Source of the DNA: Actinomycetes bacterium
GTDB lineage: Bacteria; Actinomycetota; Actinomycetes; Mycobacteriales; Mycobacteriaceae
NCBI GenBank assembly: GCA_023461275.1
Contig: JAEYMI010000003.1
Span: 1-57,073, forward strand
Length of the DNA: 57,073 nucleotides
Direction of reading: 5' to 3'
The notes under the pieces are model-generated. The model worked only from the letters and a program-made list of their open reading frames with translations, had not been told where the DNA came from and did no database searches. Below, in pieces: positions 33,047 to 41,810 of this stretch. Position numbers and translations under genes: made by a program. Numbering within the stretch: the stretch's first letter is position 1; each line of letters starts with the position of its first letter.

Positions 33047-35001
33047 TGACCGCACAGCCCATCTCGGTCGAGCAGGGTTCGGTTACCGACCCCACCCCAG
33101 CCGCAGACGCTCCCTCGAGGACGCCGTCGCATCCCCGACAGATCCTGCGGCTGGCCACCGCCGGCAGCGTCGACGACGGAAAGTCGACGCTGATCGGCCG
33201 GCTGCTGCACGACACCGGCAGCCTGCCCACCGATCACCTCGACGCGGTCACCGACGACGAGGGTGACGTCGACCTTGCCGCGCTCTCCGACGGCCTGCGC
33301 GCCGAACGTGAGCAGGGCATCACCATCGACGTCGCGTACCGCTTCTTCTCCAGTGCCACACGCAGTTACGTCCTCGCCGATACACCCGGCCACGAGCGCT
33401 ACACCCGCAACACCTTCACCGGTGCCTCCAACGCACACGTCGCGGTCCTGCTCGTCGACGCCCGGCACGGCCTGCAGCGCCAAACCCGCAGGCACGCCCG
33501 CATTGCCACCTTGGTCGGTGTGCCGCATGTGATCGCCGCGGTGAACAAGATCGATCTCGTCGACTACTCGCAGGAGCGGTTCGCCGAGATCGAGGCCGAC
33601 CTCGCGGAGCTGGCCACCCAGGTGGGGCTCGACGAGATCGTCGCCTTCCCGGTCGCCGCCAAACACGGCGACAACATCGTGCACCGCTCGGTGAACACCC
33701 CGTGGTATCAGGGACCGTCGATCCTGGAGTACCTGGAAGACATCGACCTGCACGCCCCGCTGCCGGTGAAAGGCGAACTGCGCCTGCCGATCCAGTGGGT
33801 GTCGCGGCCCGGTGCCGACGACAAACGCACCTACACCGGTCGCGTGGCCGCCGGCACGATCAGCGTCGGCGACGAGATCACCGTGTTGCCGTCGGGGAGC
33901 CGAAGCCGCGTCACCGAGCTCGACACCCTCGACGACGACCGCGAGATAGCCGTTGCGCCACTGTCGATTTCGATCAAGCTCGCCGATGACATCGACGTCG
34001 GCCGTGGCGATGTGATCGTCAGTGCCGAGCCCGATGCGCACCTGCCCGTGCTGGCCCGGGAGATCGATGCGACGGTGTGCTGGCTCGCCGAGCGTCCGCT
34101 GCGCGCCGGTGACCGGGTCGCGTTCAAGCACGCCGCGGCCACCGTGCGGGCGACTGTCCAGTCGCTGGACCGACGCCTCGATCCGGAGACGCTGATCGAG
34201 CAGGTCAACCCAAGTGAGCTGGGGCTCAACGACATCGGGACGATCACGCTGCGGACGTCGTCGGTGGTGGTGGCCGACACCTACCACGCCAACCGGGACA
34301 CCGGCGCGTTCATCCTGATCGACGAGTCGTCGAACGACACCGTCGGCGCCGGCACCATCCTGGAACCGCGCGAGGTGATTCCGGGCGCGGCCACCCGCAA
34401 CGACATCAAGTGGCATCCCAGTTCGCTGGGCCGCGCCGAACGCTGGGAGAAAACCGGTCAGCGCGGCGCAACCGTGTGGCTCACCGGCCTTCCGGCCTCC
34501 GGAAAGTCAACGGTGGCAGTCGCTTTGGAGCGCGAGCTGGTAGGCCGCGGTAGGGTCGCGTACCTGGTCGACGGCGACAACATCCGCCACGGCATCTCCG
34601 ACGATCTCGGCTTCTCACCCGGCGACCGCGCCGAGAACATCCGGCGCGTCGGGCACTTGGCGCGATTGTTCGCCGACGCTGGGGTCATCGCGATCGCGTC
34701 GATGGTCTCGCCGCTGCATTCCGACCGCGAGATCGCCCGCGAGCTGCACCGGGCCGCTGACCTCGACTTCGTCGAAGTCCATGTCAGCACCCCGGTCAGC
34801 GAGTGCGAGCGACGCGACCCCAAGGGTCTGTATCAGCGGGCTCGACGCGGCGAGCTCAAGGGACTCACCGGCGTCGACGCCCCGTATGAGAAGCCCACCG
34901 ATCCCGACCTGCGTTTCGACACCACCGGCGCCGACATCGACGAACTCGCCGGCCGGATCGTCACGCTGCTGACCGAGAAGGGTGTGCTCGACCCCTTGTG
35001 A
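33046..35001 (+). CDS. cysNC: Bifunctional ATP sulfurylase GTPase subunit / APS kinase (CysN-CysC fusion)
   Basis: 651 aa. N-terminal GTPase with P-loop AGSVDDGKST (residues 39-48), DTPGHERYTRN and NKIDLVDY; middle EF-Tu-like domains; C-terminal APS kinase from about residue 455 with P-loop GLPASGKST (about 481-489) and DGDNIRHGISDDLGFS. The fusion converts sulfate to PAPS together with CysD, as in M. tuberculosis Rv1286. Its ATG shares one base with the cysD stop. A 10-bp hairpin follows the stop and may end the transcript. Confidence 0.97.
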   Translation: MTAQPISVEQGSVTDPTPAADAPSRTPSHPRQILRLATAGSVDDGKSTLIGRLLHDTGSLPTDHLDAVTDDEGDVDLAALSDGLRAEREQGITIDVAYRFFSSATRSYVLADTPGHERYTRNTFTGASNAHVAVLLVDARHGLQRQTRRHARIATLVGVPHVIAAVNKIDLVDYSQERFAEIEADLAELATQVGLDEIVAFPVAAKHGDNIVHRSVNTPWYQGPSILEYLEDIDLHAPLPVKGELRLPIQWVSRPGADDKRTYTGRVAAGTISVGDEITVLPSGSRSRVTELDTLDDDREIAVAPLSISIKLADDIDVGRGDVIVSAEPDAHLPVLAREIDATVCWLAERPLRAGDRVAFKHAAATVRATVQSLDRRLDPETLIEQVNPSELGLNDIGTITLRTSSVVVADTYHANRDTGAFILIDESSNDTVGAGTILEPREVIPGAATRNDIKWHPSSLGRAERWEKTGQRGATVWLTGLPASGKSTVAVALERELVGRGRVAYLVDGDNIRHGISDDLGFSPGDRAENIRRVGHLARLFADAGVIAIASMVSPLHSDREIARELHRAADLDFVEVHVSTPVSECERRDPKGLYQRARRGELKGLTGVDAPYEKPTDPDLRFDTTGADIDELAGRIVTLLTEKGVLDPL

Positions 35002-35007
35002 TCGGGT

Positions 35008-35055
35008 GGCCTCGATACGGTCGGCTCGCTGCGCGAGCCGACCTAATCGACCAGC
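35008..35055. repeat. Dispersed palindromic repeat, copy after cysNC
   Basis: GGCCTCGATAC at 35008-35018 and AATCGACCAGC at 35045-35055 flank a perfect 10-bp stem with 3-nt loop (35020-35042, GTCGGCTCGC-TGC-GCGAGCCGAC). Same family as 488-618. Directly after the cysNC stop, so it may also act as a transcript 3' end. Confidence 0.68.
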
Positions 35056-35116
35056 ATTTGCGCTGATCGAGATCGCAGCCATCAGATCGACAGCCGCGGA
35101 ACGTAATTCGGCGATA

Positions 35117-35184
35117 CAGAAACCCCCGTTCTCGCTAGAAACACTACGCATGCGCAGTGTTTCTAGCGAGAATCGGCGTTTCTG
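35117..35184. repeat. 68-bp near-perfect palindrome, copy A
   Basis: Arms 35117-35150 and 35151-35184 are complementary at 30 of 34 positions, with no loop: the centre is GCATGC. The ends are CAGAAAC and GTTTCTG. A second copy lies at 56342-56409. It is flanked by members of the TCGATAC repeat family on both sides. Confidence 0.9.
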
Positions 35185-35190
35185 TGCTGG

Positions 35191-35240
35191 GGCCTCGATA
35201 CGACCAGCAGCGGCGCGCCTCTTGCGCTGATCGAGTGGCC
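35191..35240. repeat. Dispersed palindromic repeat, second copy after cysNC
   Basis: GGCCTCGATACGACCAGC begins at 35191 and GCTGATCGAGTGGCC ends at 35240, an imperfect inverted repeat of the same family as 488-618, starting 7 bp after the 68-bp palindrome. Confidence 0.6.
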
Positions 35241-35341
35241 CCGAAGCGCTCGCTGAGGGGCTATATCGAGATCCCGCCAGCGAACAGCGGCTCTTGTCCC
35301 CCCAGCACAACACCGCTTGGCAAGTCTGGCTCGCTGGACCG

Positions 35342-35370
35342 TTTCACCTGCAGTGACCCGCGCCTAGTGT
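35342..35370 (+). promoter_or_regulatory. Candidate promoter of the acyl-CoA synthetase gene
   Basis: TTTCAC (35342-35347), 17-bp spacer, TAGTGT (35365-35370), about 58 bp before the GTG start. Consensus match only. Confidence 0.38.
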
Positions 35371-35428
35371 CATAGCTCACAACACGTCAACGTCCAGGGC
35401 GTGGTGAGTTTGAGACGAGGGGTAGTCG

Positions 35429-36907
35429 GTGAGCGGTACGTATTTTGCCTGGGATCTCGCATCGCGCGGGTCGAGCCCGTGTGTTCGCGACGACAACATG
35501 GAGTTGTCCTACGCCGGGTTCGCCGAGCGCGTGGAGGCGTGTGCGGAACAGCTTGCCGAGTTGGGTGTCGGTCCCGGTGACGTCGTCGCCACCTTCCTGC
35601 CCAACCGTGCAGAGCTGCTCATCACCCTGATGGCGGCCTGGCGACTCGGCGCGATCGGCACCCCGGTCAACCCGGCATTCACCGCCGACGAGGCCGAGTA
35701 CCAGCTGCACGATTCCGGCGCGAGCGTCGTCGTCGGCACACAACCCGGCGGAACGGATCCCGATCGGCGGCACCTCCCCGTCGACTACCTCGCCACCAGG
35801 CCGAGCCCCTCGTGGCAGCCGCCACCCGCACCCGCACTCGACGACGACGCCCTGCTCATCTACACGTCGGGTTCCACCGGCCGGCCTAAAGGCGTGCGCC
35901 TGGCCCACTCCAACCTGCTCTACATGGGTTCGGCGATGGCCGAACACACCAAGCTCACCGCCGACGACCACGCCCTGCTGATCCTGCCGCTGTTCCACGT
36001 CAACGCCATCTGCGTCAGCTTCCTCGCACCGATCCTGGTCGGCGGGCAACTCAGCGTCACGGGAGCGTTCTCGGTGTCGCGCTTCTTCGTCGACGTCGCC
36101 ACTCTGAAGCCGACGTACTTCTCCGCGGTGCCCACCATCTACGCGATGTTGCTGTCCCAGCCCGACGTGCAGCCCGACGCGTTGGAGTCTCTGCGCTTCG
36201 CCATCTGCGGCGCGGCGCCCATCTCAAAAGAACTGCTGCACAAGGCCGAATCCACCTTCGGCGTTCCGATCGTCGAGGGCTACGGACTCACCGAGGGGAC
36301 CTGCGCGTCGGCCTGCAACCCCGTCGACGGTGTCCGCAAACTCGGCACCGTCGGGCCGGCCCTCCCCGGCCAGACCATCTTCATCGTCGACGCCAACGGC
36401 AACGAAGTGGTCTCCGGTGAGGTCGGAGAGGTGGTCATCTCCGGGCCGAATGTCATGCGCGGCTATCTGAATCGACCCGACGCCACCGCGTCGACCGTCG
36501 TCGGCGGCCGCCTGCACACCGGTGACGTCGGCAAACTCGACGACGACGGCTACCTCACCCTGGTGGACCGCATCAAGGACATGATCATCCGCGGCGGAGA
36601 GAACATCTACCCCAAGGAGATCGAGAACGCGCTCGCCACCCACTCTGCGGTCCTGGAATGCGCGGTCGTCGGAGCACCCCATCACCTGTATGGCGAGGTA
36701 CCGGTGGCCTTCGTCGTTACCTTCCCTGACGCGGACGCTGACGCCGACGACCTTGCCGCACATCTGGAATCACGACTGACCAAGGTCAAGCGGCCGGTGT
36801 CGATCGAGATCGTCGAGGCGCTGCCCCGTAACCCGGTCGGCAAGATCGACAAGCCCGGCCTGCGCACCCGGCTGAAGTCCAACGAGGCTGTCGCACAACC
36901 CAGCTGA
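35429..36907 (+). CDS. Class I adenylate-forming acyl-CoA synthetase/ligase
   Basis: 492 aa. A3 motif YTSGSTGRPKGV (about residues 151-162), A5 GYGLTEGT, A7 LHTGDVGKLDDDGYL, A8 VDRIKDMIIRGGENIYPKEIE, and the catalytic C-terminal Lys in NPVGKIDKP. It activates a carboxylic acid with ATP and probably passes it to CoA. Substrate not deducible. GTG 35429 follows GAGGGG. The next gene starts 130 bp downstream in the same direction, so one functional unit with the DUF3556 and flavoprotein genes is possible. Confidence 0.92.
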   Translation: MSGTYFAWDLASRGSSPCVRDDNMELSYAGFAERVEACAEQLAELGVGPGDVVATFLPNRAELLITLMAAWRLGAIGTPVNPAFTADEAEYQLHDSGASVVVGTQPGGTDPDRRHLPVDYLATRPSPSWQPPPAPALDDDALLIYTSGSTGRPKGVRLAHSNLLYMGSAMAEHTKLTADDHALLILPLFHVNAICVSFLAPILVGGQLSVTGAFSVSRFFVDVATLKPTYFSAVPTIYAMLLSQPDVQPDALESLRFAICGAAPISKELLHKAESTFGVPIVEGYGLTEGTCASACNPVDGVRKLGTVGPALPGQTIFIVDANGNEVVSGEVGEVVISGPNVMRGYLNRPDATASTVVGGRLHTGDVGKLDDDGYLTLVDRIKDMIIRGGENIYPKEIENALATHSAVLECAVVGAPHHLYGEVPVAFVVTFPDADADADDLAAHLESRLTKVKRPVSIEIVEALPRNPVGKIDKPGLRTRLKSNEAVAQPS

Positions 36908-37037
36908 ACCAGCCCGCCCGGATGATCACTCACCGCCCCTGGTGAGTCGATGAGCCTTGCCCACACAAGACATCTGCCACACATATCCATCTGACACAAC
37001 GACTTTCGCATCAGATCCCTCAGCAAAGGAGCTACCC

Positions 37038-38927
37038 ATGGGATTCAAAGAAGGCGATTTCCCGCCCGTCGATCCGGACACGTTCTTGGAACGTCCCTTC
37101 CTCGACCGTATCCGAGTGCTCAACGAGCACTGGGTGGACTACGGCTTCGGTACCCCGAAAATGGTGCACGCGGTGTACATCACCAAGATCCTGGTGCTCT
37201 ACATCGGTATCGGACTTGCGTTGGCCACGTTCACATCCGGGCTGAACCTGTTCCACATCGGTGACTGGTGGAACCAGCCGATCGTGTACCAGAAGGCGAT
37301 CATGTGGACGGTGCTCGTGGAGACGCTCGGTCTCGCCGGCTCCTGGGGACCACTGGCCGGTCACTTCAAGCCGATGACCGGTGGCTTCCTGTTCTGGTTG
37401 CGCCCCAACACCATTCGCCTCCCACCATGGCCGGAGAAGGTGCCCTTCACCAAGGGTGACAACCGCGAGATCGTCGACGTCGCCATCTACGCACTGTTCG
37501 TGATCAACGTCGCGGTGGCCGTGGTGCTGCCCGGAGTGAACTCGTCGTCGTTGAACGCCGTGGTTCCCGACAACGCCGGTCTGATCAATCCCGTGCTCTT
37601 CTACCCGATGATCGCCCTGTTCATCCTGCTGGGCCTGCGTGACAAGGTCGTCTTCATCGCCGCCCGCGCCGAGCAATACCTGCCCGCGATGGTGTTCTTC
37701 GCATTCCTGCCGTTCGTCGACATGATCATCGCGCTCAAGCTGCTCATCGTCGTCGTATGGATGGGTGCCGGCATCTCCAAACTGGGCCATCACTTCTCCA
37801 ACGTGATCCCGCCGATGATCTCCAATACCCCGTGGCTCGCCAGCAAGACCCTCAAGCGCGCCAACTACCGGTCGTTCCCGAACGATCTGCGCCCGTCGAA
37901 GCTCGGCTCGGGCATCGGACACGTCCTCGGCACCATCGTCGAGATCGTCACGCCCGTGGTTCTGCTCTTCTCCACCAACCGCACGCTGACCCTGGCCGCG
38001 GTGGTCCTGATGGTCTGCTTCCACCTGTTCATCTTCTCGACGTTCCCGCTGGCCGTGCCGCTGGAGTGGAACCTGCTGTTCGCCTACGCGTCGGTCTTCC
38101 TGTTCTGGGGCTTCCCCGCATGGGACGGGTTCGGCGTCACCGACGCGACGATGCCGTGGGTGATGGGTTTGATCGTGGCCGCGTTGCTGTTCTTCCCGAT
38201 CCTGGGCAACCTGCGACCCGACCTCGTCTCGTTCCTGCCGTCGATGCGTCAGTACGCCGGTAACTGGGCGTCGGGAACCTGGGCCTTCGCGCCCGGTGCC
38301 GAAGCCAAGATCGACGCCAACTACCCGCGCCCGGCAACGGTCACCCGTACGCAGCTGCTGGCCAGCTACCCTCCGGGGGTCGCCGACGTGGTGATGCATC
38401 AGCTGCTCGGCTTCCGTGCCATGCACAGCCAGGGCCGCGCGCTGTACTCGCTGATGATGCGGCACCTCGGTGACGACATCAACACCTATGACCTGCGGGA
38501 AGCGGAGTTCGCCTGTAACTCGGTCGTGGCGTTCAACTTCGGTGACGGTCACTTCCACGACGAGCAGCTGATCGCCGCCCTGCAGCGACGTTGCAACTTC
38601 GCGCCGGGCGAGTTCCTGGTGGCGTGGCTCGAGTCGCAGCCGATCCACAAGCGCACCCAGGAGTACAAGGTCATCGACGCGGCGCTCGGCGTCATCGAGA
38701 CCGGCACCTACCGGGTGCAGGACGCCATCGACGCCCAGCCGTGGCTTCCCGACGGTCCGATCCCGTTCCAGATCGACTCGACACTGCACGTTGACGCCCG
38801 TCGCGCACTCACCGATCCTGAGGTGGTGCCCGAACCGAAGATGCGTGAGCAGTCCACCCGGGCTCCCGAGTCCACGCAGGCTCCGCGGTCCGCAGCGGCT
38901 CCCGACTCCGGACAGGTTCCTCAGTGA
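37038..38927 (+). CDS. DUF3556 integral membrane protein
   Basis: 629 aa. ATG 37038 follows AAAGGAG. About ten hydrophobic helices occupy residues 50-430, with long conserved-looking loops (GDWWNQPIVYQKAIMW; GHHFSNVIPPMISNTPW), followed by a soluble C-terminal region with HLGDDINTYDLREAEFACNSVVAFNFGDGHFHDEQL and a Pro/Ser tail. DUF3556 occurs in Mycobacteriales; no function is established. It overlaps the following flavoprotein gene by 4 nt (GTGA), so the two products probably act together. Confidence 0.87.
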   Translation: MGFKEGDFPPVDPDTFLERPFLDRIRVLNEHWVDYGFGTPKMVHAVYITKILVLYIGIGLALATFTSGLNLFHIGDWWNQPIVYQKAIMWTVLVETLGLAGSWGPLAGHFKPMTGGFLFWLRPNTIRLPPWPEKVPFTKGDNREIVDVAIYALFVINVAVAVVLPGVNSSSLNAVVPDNAGLINPVLFYPMIALFILLGLRDKVVFIAARAEQYLPAMVFFAFLPFVDMIIALKLLIVVVWMGAGISKLGHHFSNVIPPMISNTPWLASKTLKRANYRSFPNDLRPSKLGSGIGHVLGTIVEIVTPVVLLFSTNRTLTLAAVVLMVCFHLFIFSTFPLAVPLEWNLLFAYASVFLFWGFPAWDGFGVTDATMPWVMGLIVAALLFFPILGNLRPDLVSFLPSMRQYAGNWASGTWAFAPGAEAKIDANYPRPATVTRTQLLASYPPGVADVVMHQLLGFRAMHSQGRALYSLMMRHLGDDINTYDLREAEFACNSVVAFNFGDGHFHDEQLIAALQRRCNFAPGEFLVAWLESQPIHKRTQEYKVIDAALGVIETGTYRVQDAIDAQPWLPDGPIPFQIDSTLHVDARRALTDPEVVPEPKMREQSTRAPESTQAPRSAAAPDSGQVPQ

Positions 38928-40336
38928 CCAAAGCGGTGGTGGTCGGCAGCGGGCCCAATGGGCTCGCTGCCGCCCTGCGGCTCGCCCGTGCGGGAGTCGA
39001 CGTCACGGTCCTCGAGGCGCAGGACGCCATCGGCGGTGGTGCCCGCTCGGGTGAGCTGACCGTCCCGGGCGTCATCCACGACTACTGCTCGGCGTTCCAC
39101 CCGCTGGGCGTCGGCTCACCGTTCTGGGCCGAGGTCGGGCTCGAACGCTACGGGCTGCGGTGGCGCTGGCCCGAGATCGACTGTGCGCATCCGCTCGACG
39201 ACGGGCCCGCGGGCCTGCTCTATCAGTCCATCGAGACCACCGCCGACGGTCTCGGCGAGGACGGCCGACGCTGGCGACGCATGTTCGGCGATCTCGCCGC
39301 CGGATTCGACGACCTCTCGTCGGACCTGCTGCGTCCGATCGTGAATGTGCCCCGGCATCCGTTGCGGCTGGCCGCTTTCGGGCCCCGCGCGGTGTTGCCG
39401 GCGACCGTGCTGGCCCGCTGGTTCCGCACCCCGCGGGGACGTGCCCTCTACGGCGGTATCGCCGCACACGTGTACGGCCGGCTCGACCGCCCGCTCACCG
39501 CGTCGCTCGGGCTGATGATCGGCGCGAGCGGTCACCGGTTCGGATGGCCGGTCGCCGAAGGGGGTTCCGGGTCCATCACCGCGGCTGCCGCCGCCGCCCT
39601 GCGTGACTACGGCGGCAAGATCGAAACCGGCATCACGGTCAGCAGCCACGCCGACATCCCCGACGCCGACATCGTCATGCTGGATCTGTCTGCCGCACAG
39701 GTGCTCTCGATCTACGGTGACCAGATGCCCGCACGGATTCGACGAGGCTTCGCGAACTATCGGACCGGGTCGGCGGCCTTCAAGGTCGACTTCGCCATCG
39801 AGGGCGACATCCCGTGGCGTGACGAGGGTTGCCGAGCGGCCGGCACCGTGCACCTCGGCGGTGCATTCGACGAGGTGGCGCGCACCGAACGCCTCCGTGC
39901 CACCGGGGTGATGGCCGATCGGCCGTTCGTGCTGCTCGGCCAGCAGTACCTCGCCGATCCCACCCGCAGCAGCGGCTCGATCAACCCGATCTACGCCTAC
40001 GCGCACGTGCCCAACGGCTACTCCGGTGACGCAACCGAGGCCGTCATCGCCCAGATCGAGCGCTTCGCACCGGGCTTCCGTGACCAGATCGTCGACACCG
40101 TCAGCACGTCGACCGAACAGCTGCACGCGCACAACGCGAACTTCATCGGTGGCGACATCATCGGCGGCGCCAACGACGGCCTGCAGATGCTGATGCGCCC
40201 ACGTGCTGCGATCAATCCGTACTCGATCGGGGTGCAAGGGGTGTACATCTGTTCTCAGTCGACCCCGCCGGGAGCCGGCGTGCACGGTCTGTGCGGTTCG
40301 CTCGCGGCGTCGTCGGCGCTTGAGCACGTATCCTGA
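38924..40336 (+). CDS. Phytoene desaturase-like FAD-dependent oxidoreductase
   Basis: 470 aa. N-terminal Rossmann fold VVVGSGPNGLAAALRLARAGVDVTVLEA (GxGxxG with Glu at the end of strand 2) for FAD, then GGGARSGEL as in CrtI-type and NAD(P)/FAD-dependent proteins. The C-terminal GVYICSQSTPPGAGVHGLCGSLAA is the conserved FAD-closing motif of phytoene dehydrogenase-like enzymes. Its GTG start overlaps the DUF3556 stop. Substrate unknown: a membrane lipid or polyene is plausible from the partner protein (inference). Confidence 0.88.
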   Translation: MTKAVVVGSGPNGLAAALRLARAGVDVTVLEAQDAIGGGARSGELTVPGVIHDYCSAFHPLGVGSPFWAEVGLERYGLRWRWPEIDCAHPLDDGPAGLLYQSIETTADGLGEDGRRWRRMFGDLAAGFDDLSSDLLRPIVNVPRHPLRLAAFGPRAVLPATVLARWFRTPRGRALYGGIAAHVYGRLDRPLTASLGLMIGASGHRFGWPVAEGGSGSITAAAAAALRDYGGKIETGITVSSHADIPDADIVMLDLSAAQVLSIYGDQMPARIRRGFANYRTGSAAFKVDFAIEGDIPWRDEGCRAAGTVHLGGAFDEVARTERLRATGVMADRPFVLLGQQYLADPTRSSGSINPIYAYAHVPNGYSGDATEAVIAQIERFAPGFRDQIVDTVSTSTEQLHAHNANFIGGDIIGGANDGLQMLMRPRAAINPYSIGVQGVYICSQSTPPGAGVHGLCGSLAASSALEHVS

Positions 40337-40365
40337 CCCCTGACAGTGAATGACACCATCGCAGC

Positions 40366-41715
40366 ATGAGCGCATCACCTGACCACCGGGCCTGGCCGGC
40401 CGTAGCCGAGGCGAGCGGTCCCGAGCAACGTGCCGCCGCCCGGCGCCGGCTCGCCCGGGTGCCGGCGATGGCCGAGCCGGAACTCCTCGAAGTGGTGGCG
40501 CGGGTCGCGAAAGGCTTGCGCGAGAACGAGGCAGAGCTCGTCTCGGAGATCTCCGCGGTCCTGGCCCGCGACATCGACGACCTCGATGCCGATCCGGTGC
40601 TGGTGGAGATGCTGCAGGCCAGCGTGCACGGCAACGCCTCGACGATCATTCACGTGCTGGCCAACGACATTCCGATCGATCACCTCCAACCCACCACGGC
40701 CGCCGTCGAATACGCGCTTCGACTGGCGCAGCGTGACGTTCCGTCGAACTCACTGGTACGCGCGTACCGGTTGGGGCAGAACGAGGTGATGGGTCGCTGC
40801 TACGCGATCGTCGAGCAGATGGAACTGCCGTCGAGTATGGCGATGGCCGCGATCCGGCACATCTCCGAAGTGCTGTTCTCCTATATCGATTGGATCACCC
40901 TGTACGTCTTCGCGGCGTATGAGGAGGAACGCCGACGCTGGATCGGTGTGGAGGGCAACGTGCTGTCCTCGGCGATCCACCAGTTGCTGAACTCGTCGGC
41001 TACCGACGTGCGGCCGTTCGAACACGAAACCGGTTATCTGCTCGACCAATTCCACCTTTCCGCCATCATCTGGGCACCCGATCACAGCGTCGCCGACCTG
41101 TCGGTCCTCGACCGCGCGGTCCGTGATGTGGGGACGCGGCTGTTCGCCGAGGGCAAACCGATCCTCACCGCGATCGACCGCACAACGGTGTGGGCGTGGC
41201 TGCCGCTGGGCCAACGCGCGATGGATGTGCAGTCCGACGCCGTCGCCGACCGGATCGACCTGCCGCCCGGTGTGCGGGTGGCGTTGGGTCTGCCCGGGCG
41301 TGGGGTGCGTGGATTCCGCAGATCCCACGAACAGGCCAAGGCCGCCTACGGAGTCGCGACAGCTCCGGGCAGCCCGACGGGCGAGATCGTCGGCTTCGGC
41401 GACCGGGGTATTGCGGTCGTTTCGTTGCTGGCTCGCGATATCGAATCGACGCGCGCCTGGGTGCACGAGGTTCTCGGCGGACTCGCCGACGACACCCCGG
41501 CCGCTGCGACACTGCGGTCGACGCTGTCCACCTACTTCGCCACCAAGGACAGCCATCTGCACACCGCGGAGCAGCTCAACCTGCACCGGAACACGGTGAA
41601 GTACCGGATCGGCAAGGCGCTCAGCATCGCCCCCGCACACCGGGATCGGCTCGACCTCGCCCTCGCATTGGCCGTCTGTGAGTTCCTCGGACCGGCTGTC
41701 ATCGGCGACGACTGA
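40366..41715 (+). CDS. PucR/CdaR-type transcriptional regulator
   Basis: 449 aa. N-terminal RsbT-coantagonist-like helical region (residues 30-190), a GGDEF-like middle region, and a C-terminal PucR helix-turn-helix: LRSTLSTYFATKDSHLHTAEQLNLHRNTVKYRIGKALSI. It starts 29 bp after the flavoprotein gene, so it may be co-transcribed and act on the preceding operon. Ligand unknown. Confidence 0.9.
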   Translation: MSASPDHRAWPAVAEASGPEQRAAARRRLARVPAMAEPELLEVVARVAKGLRENEAELVSEISAVLARDIDDLDADPVLVEMLQASVHGNASTIIHVLANDIPIDHLQPTTAAVEYALRLAQRDVPSNSLVRAYRLGQNEVMGRCYAIVEQMELPSSMAMAAIRHISEVLFSYIDWITLYVFAAYEEERRRWIGVEGNVLSSAIHQLLNSSATDVRPFEHETGYLLDQFHLSAIIWAPDHSVADLSVLDRAVRDVGTRLFAEGKPILTAIDRTTVWAWLPLGQRAMDVQSDAVADRIDLPPGVRVALGLPGRGVRGFRRSHEQAKAAYGVATAPGSPTGEIVGFGDRGIAVVSLLARDIESTRAWVHEVLGGLADDTPAAATLRSTLSTYFATKDSHLHTAEQLNLHRNTVKYRIGKALSIAPAHRDRLDLALALAVCEFLGPAVIGDD

Positions 41716-41794
41716 TCGGGCGCCAACGGCGTCGTGTCACCCGAACGGATGACGATCGAAAGTATTTCGTGACGGCATTCTCGCTGGTAGGACC

Positions 41795-41810
41795 TAGAAT
41801 CTAGCGTGTG
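41795..41810 (+). promoter_or_regulatory. -10 box for a probable leaderless transcript
   Basis: TAGAAT at 41795-41800 ends 7 bp before GTG 41808, which would place the transcript start on or next to the start codon. There is no ribosome-binding site upstream of the GTG. Confidence 0.5.

Noticed and set aside
37032..38789. 585-codon minus-strand ORF antisense to the DUF3556 gene
   Set aside because: Composition is dominated by Gly, His, Asp, Arg and Gln, typical of antisense shadow; no start signal or family match.
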